Below, piece after piece: positions 6,988 through 14,380 of a stretch of 19,976 nt of DNA (its first letter is position 1; each line of letters opens with the position of its first letter). Origin of the DNA: Ruminococcus sp. UBA4383 (GTDB taxonomy: Bacteria; Bacillota; Clostridia; Oscillospirales; Ruminococcaceae); the NCBI GenBank assembly GCA_002389995.1, contig DGRR01000189.1, forward strand, positions 1 through 19,976, written 5' to 3'. The notes under the pieces were generated by a model. It did not search any database. It was given only the letters and a program-made list of their open reading frames with translations, and had not been told where the DNA came from. The translations under genes and the position numbers were made by a program.

Positions 6988-8154
6988 ATGTCAGATAAAA
7001 AGAATGTCTGGAAACCTGTTGCCATTACCGCTATATGCATTATTGCTGTCGAAAGTGTCTGCTACGGCATGGGCGTGGGATTTAAAAACAATAAATCAGA
7101 AAATTCCGAATCCGTAACAGATACTTCTTCTCAGGCACAGTCCGCTGAGGAAGTACAGTCTCAGTCCGCTGACGAAAATAAAACGGAAGATGTCCTCACC
7201 CTCTGGACTGACAATGCCCCCGCAAAACAACAGCTCATTCAGTATATGTCGGATATAACTTCCGAGAACAGCGGGGATTATATCCCTCCTGAGGACAGAA
7301 TCGCTGTTTTCGATTTTGACGGCACTCTTTTCTGCGAAACAGACCCCAATTATTTTGACTATACTCTCCTTAAATACCGTGTCCTCGAAGACCCCGACTA
7401 TATCAGCAAGGCAAGCGAATTTGAAAAGGAAACAGCCGAGAAAATCAAAAAACAAAACGAAACAGGCGAATCTTTTTCAGGTCTCGAAACTGACCACGGA
7501 AAAGCTGTCGCTTCCGCTTTCTCAGGTATGACTATTGACGAGTTCAATGACTATATTCAGGAATTTAAAAAACAGCCTATGCCAAGCTATCAGGGCATGA
7601 ACCGTGGCGAGGGTTTCTATAAGCCTATGCTCGAAATCGTAGATTACCTTGAAGATAATGATTTTACAGTCTATATCGTCAGCGGTACGGACAGATTTAT
7701 CGTCAGAGGCATTGTGGACAATTCAGAACTCGAACTTCCAAATAAACAGATAATCGGCTCTGATGAATCCGTTGTCGCTTCTTCTCAGGGCGATGCGGAC
7801 GGTCTGGATTATGTCTTTGAAGAAAATGACGAACTTACACTCGGCGGTGATTTCCTCATCAAAAACCTCAAAATGAATAAGGTTACTGTTATAAATCAGG
7901 AAATCGGCCAGCAGCCTGTACTCTCTTTCGGAAACAGTTCGGGTGACGGCAGTATGGCTGAATATGTCGTGAGCAATAACCCCTATAAGAGCCTTGCATT
8001 TATGCTCTGCTGTGACGATACGGAACGTGAAAACGGTAACGAGGAAAAAGCCCGAAAAATGTATGACCTCTGTCAGGAAAACAACTGGATTCCAATTTCT
8101 ATGAAAAATGACTGGTCTACAATCTACGGCGACAATGTTACTTATAACCATTAA
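6988..8154 (+). CDS. Membrane-anchored HAD-family phosphatase
   Basis: This 388-aa protein has an uncleaved-looking signal anchor at about residues 8-30 (WKPVAITAICIIAVESVCYG), then a Ser/Glu/Gln-rich linker to about 70, then a haloacid-dehalogenase domain. Motif I is DFDGT at 109-113 with the nucleophile D109 and acid/base D111. Motif II is IVSGTD with S232. A motif III lysine lies near K298. Motif IV is GNSSGDGS with D320. The long insert between motifs I and II is a C1-type cap. It probably dephosphorylates a small metabolite outside the membrane; the substrate is unknown. No lipobox cysteine is evident. AAAGGAG precedes the ATG. It shares the synthetase promoter and ends at a strong terminator. 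Family assignment is secure, outside location probable. Confidence 0.88.
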   Translation: MSDKKNVWKPVAITAICIIAVESVCYGMGVGFKNNKSENSESVTDTSSQAQSAEEVQSQSADENKTEDVLTLWTDNAPAKQQLIQYMSDITSENSGDYIPPEDRIAVFDFDGTLFCETDPNYFDYTLLKYRVLEDPDYISKASEFEKETAEKIKKQNETGESFSGLETDHGKAVASAFSGMTIDEFNDYIQEFKKQPMPSYQGMNRGEGFYKPMLEIVDYLEDNDFTVYIVSGTDRFIVRGIVDNSELELPNKQIIGSDESVVASSQGDADGLDYVFEENDELTLGGDFLIKNLKMNKVTVINQEIGQQPVLSFGNSSGDGSMAEYVVSNNPYKSLAFMLCCDDTERENGNEEKARKMYDLCQENNWIPISMKNDWSTIYGDNVTYNH

Positions 8155-8156
8155 TC

Positions 8157-8192
8157 AAAAGGGTGTGACCTCTGCGTCACACCCCTTTTTTA
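8157..8192. terminator. Strong intrinsic terminator after the HAD phosphatase gene
   Basis: GGGTGTGAC (8161-8169) pairs perfectly with GTCACACCC (8176-8184) around CTCTGC, followed by CTTTTTT on the plus strand. On the minus strand the stem is followed by TTTTGATT, so it may also stop transcripts of the metal-binding lipoprotein gene, which ends at 8245. Confidence 0.92.
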
Positions 8193-8244
8193 TTTATTTT
8201 TTAAAATAATTGACTATGATGAAAATATTAAAATTTTCATTCGC

Positions 8245-9264
8245 TTATGAAAAAATACCTTTGAGAACATCATAATTTTTCTGCATGAGTGATAAATATG
8301 TCGCTCCGTTTTTTATATCGCTTTCGGAAACGGACTGGAGAGAGTTAAGCTGTGCAATATTCACTTTTTTCCCTGATGTGCTGATTATGGTATCTGCAAT
8401 TGAATGGTCTGAATTTTCAAGAGTGAATATAGTATCGCAGTCAAGTTCATTGATTTTGTCGGCAAGGAATTTTATTGTCTCAAAACTTGCCTCAGTTTCC
8501 GCTGAACAGCCTGCAAATGCTGCGTAATAGTCAAGTCCGTAATCATCGGTAAAGTACCTGAACGGGAATCTGTCACCAAATACAAGGGCTTTTACTGATG
8601 ATGAATCTATAAGCGACTGAAAATCATTGTCAAGTGCGTCAAGCTGTGAAATGTAAGTTTCAAGATTGGATTTGTATTCAGCGGAATTTGCAGGGTCAAT
8701 TTCTGAAATGACGTTTTCAATTTCTGTGCATAAAATTTCCGCATTTTTAAGTGAAAGCCATATATGCTCATCATATTCTGTTTCTTTATCTTCTTCGGAA
8801 TCTTCTTCTTCCTCCTCTGCCTGCATACCTTCCTTGATTTCCTCGGTTTTGGCGGAATCGCCCAGAATTTCCATAAGATTTATAACTTTCATATTGTCGT
8901 TTACGGCATCTGCGAGAGTATCTTCAACCCAGCCGTCTGATTCTCCGCCTACATAGATGAACAGGTCGCAGGCTGATATCTTCATGATGTCATCGGCAGT
9001 GGGCTGGAAACTGTGCAGGTCAAGACCCTTGTCAAGGAGATAGGTTATTTCTGCATTTTCGGCTTTATCACCGAGAATCTGCTTTACCCAGTCATATTCG
9101 GGGAAAATGGTACAGACAATATTCAGCGAATCAGAAGCCTGATTCTCTGAAATATCCGCTGATGATGAACTGCCTGCGGTTGCAGAAGTCTGTGAGGCAC
9201 AGCCTGTTACGCCTGCGGACGCAAGTATGATGCTTAAAGTCAGTAAACTTAATTTTTTATACAT
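8245..9264 (-). CDS. Zn/Mn ABC transporter substrate-binding lipoprotein (ZnuA/AdcA family, orphan)
   Basis: This 339-aa cluster A-I metal-binding protein is anchored outside the membrane. The signal peptide ends in a lipobox with lipidated C22 (GVTGCASQ), followed by a Ser/Ala-rich linker to about residue 45. Probable metal ligands are H84 (GLDLHSFQPTADD) and H167 (DEHIWLS). The usual histidine-rich flexible loop is replaced by an acidic one (about 149-166, a run of Glu/Asp). The region FGDRFPFRYF followed by AAFAGCSAETEASFETI marks the Firmicute subfamily, in which the third histidine of ZnuA appears to be replaced. No permease or ATPase gene is adjacent, so it must work with a transporter encoded elsewhere or as a scavenger. 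GGAGG lies 6 nt upstream of the ATG, and a Fur-family operator covers the start of transcription, predicting metal repression. Confidence 0.92.
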   Translation of the reverse strand: MYKKLSLLTLSIILASAGVTGCASQTSATAGSSSSADISENQASDSLNIVCTIFPEYDWVKQILGDKAENAEITYLLDKGLDLHSFQPTADDIMKISACDLFIYVGGESDGWVEDTLADAVNDNMKVINLMEILGDSAKTEEIKEGMQAEEEEEDSEEDKETEYDEHIWLSLKNAEILCTEIENVISEIDPANSAEYKSNLETYISQLDALDNDFQSLIDSSSVKALVFGDRFPFRYFTDDYGLDYYAAFAGCSAETEASFETIKFLADKINELDCDTIFTLENSDHSIADTIISTSGKKVNIAQLNSLQSVSESDIKNGATYLSLMQKNYDVLKGIFS

Positions 9265-9291
9265 AATAAACCTCCATGTAATATCCTAAAA

Positions 9292-9312
9292 TGAAAACGA
9301 TTATCAATTTCA
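9292..9312. promoter_or_regulatory. Fur-family (Zur/Fur/MntR-like) operator
   Basis: TGAAAACGATTATCA (9292-9306) matches the classical Fur-family 7-1-7 sequence TGATAATnATTATCA at 12 of 14 positions, and the whole 21-nt stretch is a near-palindrome ending ATTTCA. It lies just downstream of the -10 of the metal-binding lipoprotein gene, where bound repressor would block transcription. Zur is the likeliest regulator given the gene, but the motif alone does not separate Zur from Fur. Confidence 0.8.
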
Positions 9313-9319
9313 TTTTTAT

Positions 9320-9348
9320 ATTATAATCGCATTTCTGCGTTTTGTCAA
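9320..9348 (-). promoter_or_regulatory. Sigma-A promoter of the metal-binding lipoprotein gene
   Basis: On the minus strand, TTGACA (9348-9343), a 17-nt spacer and TATAAT (9325-9320). Transcription would start close to 9313, at the edge of the operator. Confidence 0.9.
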
Positions 9349-9469
9349 TCCTTTTGCAGAATATTCGGCAATAATCACATCTTTAAACAGATATTTTTCT
9401 TTTTGACTGTACAATATGTATATATGGTAAAAATTTGTATTGTTATGAAATATTTTTAAAAAATATGTG

Positions 9470-9498
9470 TAGACAAATATCAAATATTGTGGTATAAT
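9470..9498 (+). promoter_or_regulatory. Sigma-A promoter of the 629-aa protein/ADP-ribosylglycohydrolase operon
   Basis: TAGACA (9470-9475), a 17-nt spacer and TATAAT (9493-9498) lie 31 nt before the ATG. The region between this promoter and 9349 is AT-rich and I see nothing else in it. Confidence 0.85.
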
Positions 9499-9529
9499 AA
9501 CATAAAATAATAAAAACAGAGGTGATAAA

Positions 9530-11419
9530 ATGGCATACATGACTACTACCCTCCAGCCTGTTAAAAGTTATCCTACCTACCAGTTCCACGCATTTACTGC
9601 GTCTAAACTCCCCTCGGAAGATGTTTTTAATATCTGTATCCTCGAAGCCCTCCGCTGGCTGAGACTCAGACTGAGTAAATTCAAGGAACTCCCAAAGGAA
9701 ATTATTGTACCCGAACCCGAAAACTATAAGGAACTTACAGAAGATATGCTTACCTCTTTTACACTCAATATCGGTGTGAATATCGACTGTACCTATATGA
9801 GGAATACGGGCATATGGTCATTTAAAATATTTGAACAGGATACAGGCGAAAATATCGGCACGGAAAGAGAAAGACTTCCCGTCAACGGCAGAGGTTTCCG
9901 TACTGAAATATCTTTTTTCAGACATCAGGACAACGTGGAGACAGGTATAAAAACTACCTGCTCAGAACCCTTTGACTGTACGGCAAACTGCGCTGTTTTC
10001 CGCCCGTCAGTCGTCAAGGCTCTCGCCGATAACCCGAATGTCGGTTTCGTGAAAGAAGGATTTTTAATAAACGGCAAACCTATGGTAATTAAAAATAATT
10101 CCGATTTCAAAAAATTTGAAAGAATTTTTAATTCCGAATCTTTCTCCATGCCCATAGCTTTAATTGCAGACAGCGGTTACGAACAGCCAAAACATGATAT
10201 AAATATCTCGTCCGAAAATGACAAGCTGTCTCTCACAGGCTTCAAAAAATCAGACTTCATCGAAAATATGCGGGCTGATATTTCAAAACTCAATATAGAG
10301 GGTCTGCCAAAAGAATCAGATGACGAAAAATCCAAAATTCAGGAGAAATCCGATTCAGTCAGCGAAATCCCCGCTAAACAGCCCGAAAAACTCCCCGCCT
10401 TCGACTATCAGTACCTCGCATCAAGTACAATGGGATTCGCTGTCGTCTGTTTCATAGAGGAAAAATGCCTCCCCGCTATGAAGAAAAAATTTGATGTCGA
10501 TATAAAAACAGGCGAAATAATTATATATTCCCAGCATACCGAAACAGACAGAAAATCCTATGACGCTCACAATATGATTAACCTTAAATATAATGTGAGA
10601 GATGAACTGCGGAATATGCTCAAAAGAAGTTCCTTTACCTTCGGAAATATCCTCTTCTATTCCGACGCAAGACTCGCCGATTTCAGAGAAAAACGACACG
10701 AAAATATCTCACTCGAAGAAAGACTCAATATCTATAAACAGGAAAACAGCGAACTCAAAAAACAAAGAAAAGAACTCAATCAGCAAAATACAGATTTGCA
10801 GATTAATGCTAAAAATACTAAACAACTCGAAAAACAAGTCAAAAAACTTTCAGATGAAAATGAATCACTTAAAATATATATCAAAAATAATATGCAGAAA
10901 TTCGAGGAAAGAGAACTGGCTTACAAAAAATCTGCCGATATCGTGGATTTTTACAGGAAAAAAGCTTCCGATGCCGTCTGTTTCCCCACAAGAAAAGATG
11001 ACGTGTGCGACTGGATAAGAAAAAAATTCTCCGATAATATTATCCTTGCCCCAAGAGCTGAAAACAGTATGAAAAAATATAACAACTCCCTCGATATCGG
11101 TATCCTGTGTGACGGTATATATTATCTCAATGCATATGCCGATTACCGAAACGGTAAAATAAATTCTCAACAGCTCGAAATGTTCTCCCTTGATAATAAC
11201 TGGGAAGTCGAAGGCTGCGGAAAAGAAACCCTCAGAGTCAGAAAAAGTGACTATATCGCCAATATCGACGGCGCACCCTATCTGCTCGATTTTCACCTTA
11301 AACGTGGTGTAAGTTCTCAGGTTCTCGTCAGAATATATTTCTGCCGTGACGAAAAATCAGGCAGGATTATCATAGGCTATATGCCCGACCACCTGCCGAC
11401 TGCTTCACAGACTACATAA
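9530..11419 (+). CDS. Uncharacterised 629-aa multidomain protein with central coiled coil
   Basis: I do not recognise this protein as a named family. Four parts can be seen. Residues 1-215 form a folded domain with several Cys (C87, C144, C150, C154) and the segment NCAVFRPSVVKALADNPN. A low-complexity, Lys/Glu/Ser-rich linker spans about 250-288. A second folded domain spans about 290-385 (FDYQYLASSTMGFAVVCFIE onwards). A strong coiled coil covers about 390-480 (ERLNIYKQENSELKKQRKEL and following). The C-terminal domain, 485-629, ends with LDFHLKRG, VRIYFCRDE and IIIGYMPDHLPT. From memory this ending recurs in many Firmicute hypothetical proteins and has a RelE/ParE-like strand pattern, but that is unverified. 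There is no signal peptide, so it should be cytosolic. GAGGTG lies upstream of the ATG. The ADP-ribosylglycohydrolase gene follows after 15 nt, so the two are very probably cotranscribed. Confidence 0.9.
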   Translation: MAYMTTTLQPVKSYPTYQFHAFTASKLPSEDVFNICILEALRWLRLRLSKFKELPKEIIVPEPENYKELTEDMLTSFTLNIGVNIDCTYMRNTGIWSFKIFEQDTGENIGTERERLPVNGRGFRTEISFFRHQDNVETGIKTTCSEPFDCTANCAVFRPSVVKALADNPNVGFVKEGFLINGKPMVIKNNSDFKKFERIFNSESFSMPIALIADSGYEQPKHDINISSENDKLSLTGFKKSDFIENMRADISKLNIEGLPKESDDEKSKIQEKSDSVSEIPAKQPEKLPAFDYQYLASSTMGFAVVCFIEEKCLPAMKKKFDVDIKTGEIIIYSQHTETDRKSYDAHNMINLKYNVRDELRNMLKRSSFTFGNILFYSDARLADFREKRHENISLEERLNIYKQENSELKKQRKELNQQNTDLQINAKNTKQLEKQVKKLSDENESLKIYIKNNMQKFEERELAYKKSADIVDFYRKKASDAVCFPTRKDDVCDWIRKKFSDNIILAPRAENSMKKYNNSLDIGILCDGIYYLNAYADYRNGKINSQQLEMFSLDNNWEVEGCGKETLRVRKSDYIANIDGAPYLLDFHLKRGVSSQVLVRIYFCRDEKSGRIIIGYMPDHLPTASQTT

Positions 11420-11434
11420 AAAGGATTTGATAAT

Positions 11435-12391
11435 ATGCAAAATTCAATGATAAATAAACTTAAAGGCGGTATTTTCGGTCTGCTTGTCGGTGATGCCCTC
11501 GGTGTGCCGTATGAATTTCATAACCCCGAACAGATTCCGCCCTTTGAACAGATAGATATGATTCCGCCAAAAAATTTCAGAACTTCATATCCAAGTGTAA
11601 AATACGGCACTTGGTCAGATGACGGGGCGCAGGCTCTTTGTCTGCTCGACAGTCTCATATGCAAAGGAATATTTGACCTGAAAGATTTTTCGGACAGGGT
11701 TCTCGCATGGTATACCAAAGGTCTGTGGGCTGTCGATAATTATGTGTTCGATGCAGGTATCCAGACTTCATGGGCTTTGTCAGAATATAAACACGGTACT
11801 GCCCCCGAATTGTGCGGAAATGTAAGACCTGACGGAAAGGGCAACGGTGCGCTTATGAGAGTTCTTCCGCTTGCCTTGTGGCATGACGGCACTGACGAGG
11901 AACTCGTTGAGGACGCTCACAGACAATGCCTTATCACTCACGGTCATATTACAAATCAGGTCTGCTGTGCGCTTTACTGCCTCGTTGCAAGAAAACTCCT
12001 TTCAGATGAAAATTTTGACGATGCACTCGCAGATTCAGTTCAGAACCTCCGCAGTATATACAAGAACAATAAATATTCAGAGTATGCAGAGGATTTTGAA
12101 TTTACACTCAGACCCGATGAACCCGATATATGGCAGGGAACAGGCAGCGGTTACGTTGTGGACAGCATAAGAAGTGCTTTTATGATAATGAAAACCGCTT
12201 CTTCATATGAGGAAACTGTTAAACAGGCTGTCGCACTCGGTCACGATACCGATACTACCGCCTGCATAGTCGGCGGTATCGCAGGAATAAAATTCGGATA
12301 CGAAAATATTCCGCAAAAATGGCTCGGAATGCTCAGAGATTCAGATAAGGCTGAAAAAATTACTGAGGAATTAATAAAAATAAAATTATAG
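11435..12391 (+). CDS. ADP-ribosylglycohydrolase family protein (DraG/ARH-like)
   Basis: This 318-aa cytosolic enzyme probably removes ADP-ribose from a modified protein, nucleic acid or small molecule using two metal ions. It opens with GLLVGDALGVPYEF (residues 16-28). The first metal motif is S61-D62-D63 in GTWSDDGAQALCLL, where the usual T-D-D-T reads S-D-D-G. The second is GHDTDTTA at 269-276. The motifs AVDNYVFDAGIQTSWAL and NGALMRVLPLALWH mark a bacterial subfamily distinct from classical nitrogenase DraG. No ADP-ribosyltransferase lies next to it unless the upstream 629-aa protein holds one. AAAAGGA precedes the ATG. It is the second gene of the operon and ends at a bidirectional terminator. 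The family is secure; the substrate is unknown. Confidence 0.93.
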   Translation: MQNSMINKLKGGIFGLLVGDALGVPYEFHNPEQIPPFEQIDMIPPKNFRTSYPSVKYGTWSDDGAQALCLLDSLICKGIFDLKDFSDRVLAWYTKGLWAVDNYVFDAGIQTSWALSEYKHGTAPELCGNVRPDGKGNGALMRVLPLALWHDGTDEELVEDAHRQCLITHGHITNQVCCALYCLVARKLLSDENFDDALADSVQNLRSIYKNNKYSEYAEDFEFTLRPDEPDIWQGTGSGYVVDSIRSAFMIMKTASSYEETVKQAVALGHDTDTTACIVGGIAGIKFGYENIPQKWLGMLRDSDKAEKITEELIKIKL

Positions 12392-12399
12392 TTTAAAAT

Positions 12400-12437
12400 A
12401 AAAATCTCCGCAGAAATAATCCTGCGGAGATTTTTTT
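12400..12437. terminator. Bidirectional terminator between convergent genes
   Basis: AAAAATCTCCGCAG pairs perfectly with CTGCGGAGATTTTT around an 8-nt loop, with A and T tracts on both sides. It ends the ADP-ribosylglycohydrolase operon on the plus strand and overlaps the stop codon of the convergent aldo/keto reductase gene. Confidence 0.93.
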
Positions 12438-13362
12438 ATGGGAGAAATTTTCCTGATGCAAGATAAAGCACATACCAGTCGTGATGTGAGAGATTCACAT
12501 TTGCGGCTGCACATATTTCTTCAATGTGTACGGGATTCATAGTGCCGATTATGGTCTGCATTTTTGCGGGGTGACGCATTATCCATGCAATTGCAACAGC
12601 GGCTTTTGTTACGCCTTCACGTTCCGCAATTTCTGCGAGTGCCTTGTTGAGTTCGGGGAAATCAGGGTTGTCAATGAATGTTCCGCCAAACATACCGTAT
12701 TGAAGCGGTGACCATGCCTGAATGGTAATATCATTGAGACGGCAGTAATCGAGCAGACTTCCGTCACGGCTGACAGACATATCAGTTGTCTTGTTGTTCA
12801 TGTAGAAAGACTGGTCTATAAGCTGGGACTGTTCAAGAGAAAGCTGAACCTGATTTATGATGAGGGGCTGTTTTACATATTTTTTCAGCAGTTCAATCTG
12901 CATGGGCATGAGATTGCTTACACCAAAGAAACGGACTTTTCCTGATTTTTCGAGGGTATCAAACGCTTCCGCAACTTCTTCGGGTTCAAATATAAGGTCG
13001 GGTCTGTGCAGGAGAAGTGCATCAAGATATTCAATGTCAAGGCGTTTAAGGCTGTCGTCCACGCTTGAAAGTATATTTTCCTTTGTCCAGTCAAATTCAT
13101 TTCTGTCAAAACATAGTCCGCATTTGCTCTGAATGATTATTTCTTCACGTTTAAGACCTGTGAGCGGAAAAGCTTCTGCAAATCTTGTTTCAGCCTCACC
13201 GTTGCCGTAGCAGGTTGCATGGTCAAAGAAATTTATGCCGTTGTCGTAAGCTGTGCGGATAACTTTTGAGGCATCTTCCTTTGAAAGTGCAGGCATTCTC
13301 ATACAGCCCTGTACGATTGCGGAAACATTCTGCGAACCGTTCAGTATGTTTATGTATTTCAT
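12436..13362 (-). CDS. Aldo/keto reductase (YdhF-like)
   Basis: This NAD(P)H-dependent (beta/alpha)8-barrel oxidoreductase of about 308 aa reduces carbonyl compounds in the cytosol; the substrate is unknown. The catalytic tetrad is visible as D47, Y52, K80 and H119 in INFFDHATCYGNGEAETR, IIIQSKCG and LLLHRPD. IIGTMNPVHIEEI near the C-terminus is the cofactor-binding loop. I chose the ATG at 13362 because AAGGAG then sits 8 nt upstream; the ATG at 13368 would leave only 2 nt. It is a monocistronic unit with its own promoter, convergent with the ADP-ribosylglycohydrolase operon. Confidence 0.93.
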   Translation of the reverse strand: MKYINILNGSQNVSAIVQGCMRMPALSKEDASKVIRTAYDNGINFFDHATCYGNGEAETRFAEAFPLTGLKREEIIIQSKCGLCFDRNEFDWTKENILSSVDDSLKRLDIEYLDALLLHRPDLIFEPEEVAEAFDTLEKSGKVRFFGVSNLMPMQIELLKKYVKQPLIINQVQLSLEQSQLIDQSFYMNNKTTDMSVSRDGSLLDYCRLNDITIQAWSPLQYGMFGGTFIDNPDFPELNKALAEIAEREGVTKAAVAIAWIMRHPAKMQTIIGTMNPVHIEEICAAANVNLSHHDWYVLYLASGKFLP

Positions 13363-13417
13363 AGACATTTCTCCTTATGGTTGATAAAATTTATAGGATA
13401 CTTATAAACCTGATAAG

Positions 13418-13446
13418 ATTATACTATAATTTTCTTAAAAAATCAA
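13418..13446 (-). promoter_or_regulatory. Sigma-A promoter of the aldo/keto reductase gene
   Basis: On the minus strand, TTGATT (13446-13441), a 17-nt spacer and TATAAT (13423-13418) lie about 55 nt upstream of the start. Confidence 0.8.
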
Positions 13447-13524
13447 GGGATATACAATTAAAATATAAGCGGATTTATTTTTATACAAATTATCCGCCAA
13501 ATCTGCATTTTTAAGGTTGATATT

Positions 13525-13553
13525 TTGACAAAAAAGATATAGAATTATAGTAT
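13525..13553 (+). promoter_or_regulatory. Probable promoter of a very small transcription unit
   Basis: TTGACA (13525-13530) is followed after 17 nt by TAGTAT (13548-13553), or after 15 nt by TATAGT. The -10 is weaker than at neighbouring promoters. A ribosome binding site and terminator follow. Confidence 0.5.
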
Positions 13554-13580
13554 ATAACCCTAAAAAAAGGAGTGTCAGAA

Positions 13581-13655
13581 ATGAAAAGGACAGCGACATT
13601 TCTGCTGACTTGTGCGAAGATGAAATCCTTGACGTTTTTGATTTGTGCGAAATGA
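13581..13655 (+). CDS. Possible 24-aa small protein, or remnant of a larger gene
   Basis: The ATG at 13581 is preceded by a strong AAAAAAAGGAG ribosome binding site and followed by 24 codons beginning MKRTATFLLTCAKMKSL and ending in ICAK. The peptide is basic and hydrophobic with two cysteines, and a partly repeated unit (TFLLTCAK, LTFLICAK). A different frame across the same DNA reads DISADLCEDEILDVFDLCEM and continues KKLL to a stop at 13669. That frame has more natural-looking protein composition but no start. So either a small protein is made, or this is a decayed gene with a frameshift near the A-run after the ATG. A transcription unit is well supported; the coding content is not. Confidence 0.3.
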   Translation: MKRTATFLLTCAKMKSLTFLICAK

Positions 13656-13686
13656 AAAAATTACTGTAAACAATTATAACCAATAT

Positions 13687-13724
13687 AAAATGAGTGTGCC
13701 TGTATCATGGCATACTCATTTTTT
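13687..13724 (+). terminator. Intrinsic terminator of the small transcription unit
   Basis: AAAATGAGTGTGCC (13687-13700) pairs with GGCATACTCATTTT (13709-13722) with one mismatch around an 8-nt loop, followed by TT and CG. Together with the preceding promoter and ribosome binding site it encloses an independent RNA of about 160 nt. The rest of the gap, to 13761, shows nothing. Confidence 0.8.
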
Positions 13725-13761
13725 CGTTTATATTACTGAAAACGACAGGAAAAATTTTTCC

Positions 13762-13790
13762 TTGACAAAGTTTTGTATAAGTGGTATAAT
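13762..13790 (+). promoter_or_regulatory. Sigma-A promoter of the sortase operon
   Basis: TTGACA (13762-13767), a 17-nt spacer and TATAAT (13785-13790), a full consensus. The predicted 5' leader before the ATG is about 38 nt. Confidence 0.9.
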
Positions 13791-13834
13791 TAATAAGGAT
13801 TCATAAATCGGCAAATCTAAAAAAATATACAAAT

Positions 13835-14377
13835 ATGAGCGATAATATAAAAGATAAATCTTTAAAACAAAAAATTTTTTTCTTTACAGGTCTTGCCGCT
13901 GTCATAATCGGTATGTCTGTCCTCGGCTTTTTCGCTGTCAGAAAACTGCACAGAGAATATATAAAATATAAGCTTATGTCTAAAAATCCTGTAATCGAAA
14001 TTTCCGACATCAATATAAAAGCCCCCGTTCTGGAAGGTACTGATAATGAGACTCTCGCACAGGCAGCAGGTCATTTTACCGATACAGGCGATTTCGGAAA
14101 GGGAAATTACTGCATCGCCGCCCACAGCAGTACAATCTATAAGGAATATTTCAATAACCTCAAAAATATCAGCATGGGTACGGATATCGTACTCTATGAT
14201 GTGAATAAAAATCAGTATACCTATACCGCAGATAAAAGCTATATCGTCAAACCAAGCGAAACATGGGTCCTTGACGATTTCGGGGATAACAGAATTACCC
14301 TCATAACCTGCACAGATGACGGCTCTCAGAGATTTGTCGTTGTAGGAATACTGAAAGACAATACCACAAAGGAGTAA
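13835..14377 (+). CDS. Sortase (class D-like transpeptidase)
   Basis: This 180-aa membrane-anchored cysteine transpeptidase links sorting-signal proteins to the cell wall or assembles surface structures. One transmembrane anchor spans about 12-36 (KIFFFTGLAAVIIGMSVLGFFAV), so the catalytic domain faces outside. The catalytic triad is H97 (CIAAHSS), C159 (ITLITCTDDG) and R166. AAGHFTDTGDFGKGNYCIAA is the usual sortase segment before the histidine. It is short for the family. No Shine-Dalgarno sequence is near the ATG: AAGGAT lies about 35 nt upstream at the transcript end and the immediate leader is A-rich. This is unlike every neighbouring gene and may mean weak translation. The next gene starts 3 nt after the stop. 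No LPxTG-type substrate is visible in the window. Confidence 0.9.
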   Translation: MSDNIKDKSLKQKIFFFTGLAAVIIGMSVLGFFAVRKLHREYIKYKLMSKNPVIEISDINIKAPVLEGTDNETLAQAAGHFTDTGDFGKGNYCIAAHSSTIYKEYFNNLKNISMGTDIVLYDVNKNQYTYTADKSYIVKPSETWVLDDFGDNRITLITCTDDGSQRFVVVGILKDNTTKE

Positions 14378-14380
14378 TCT

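Noticed and set aside
8216..8240. ATGAAAAT/ATTTTCAT hairpin after the metal-binding lipoprotein gene
   Set aside because: A stem of only A-T-rich pairs without a following T-run; the GC-rich hairpin at 8157-8192 is a better terminator.
9316..9540. Minus-strand 74-codon frame
   Set aside because: It runs through two divergent promoters in AT-rich DNA, has no ribosome binding site and overlaps the start of the 629-aa gene.
13469..13497. GCGGAT...ATCCGC inverted repeat
   Set aside because: Only 6 bp with a 17-nt loop and no relation to a promoter element; too weak to call an operator or terminator.
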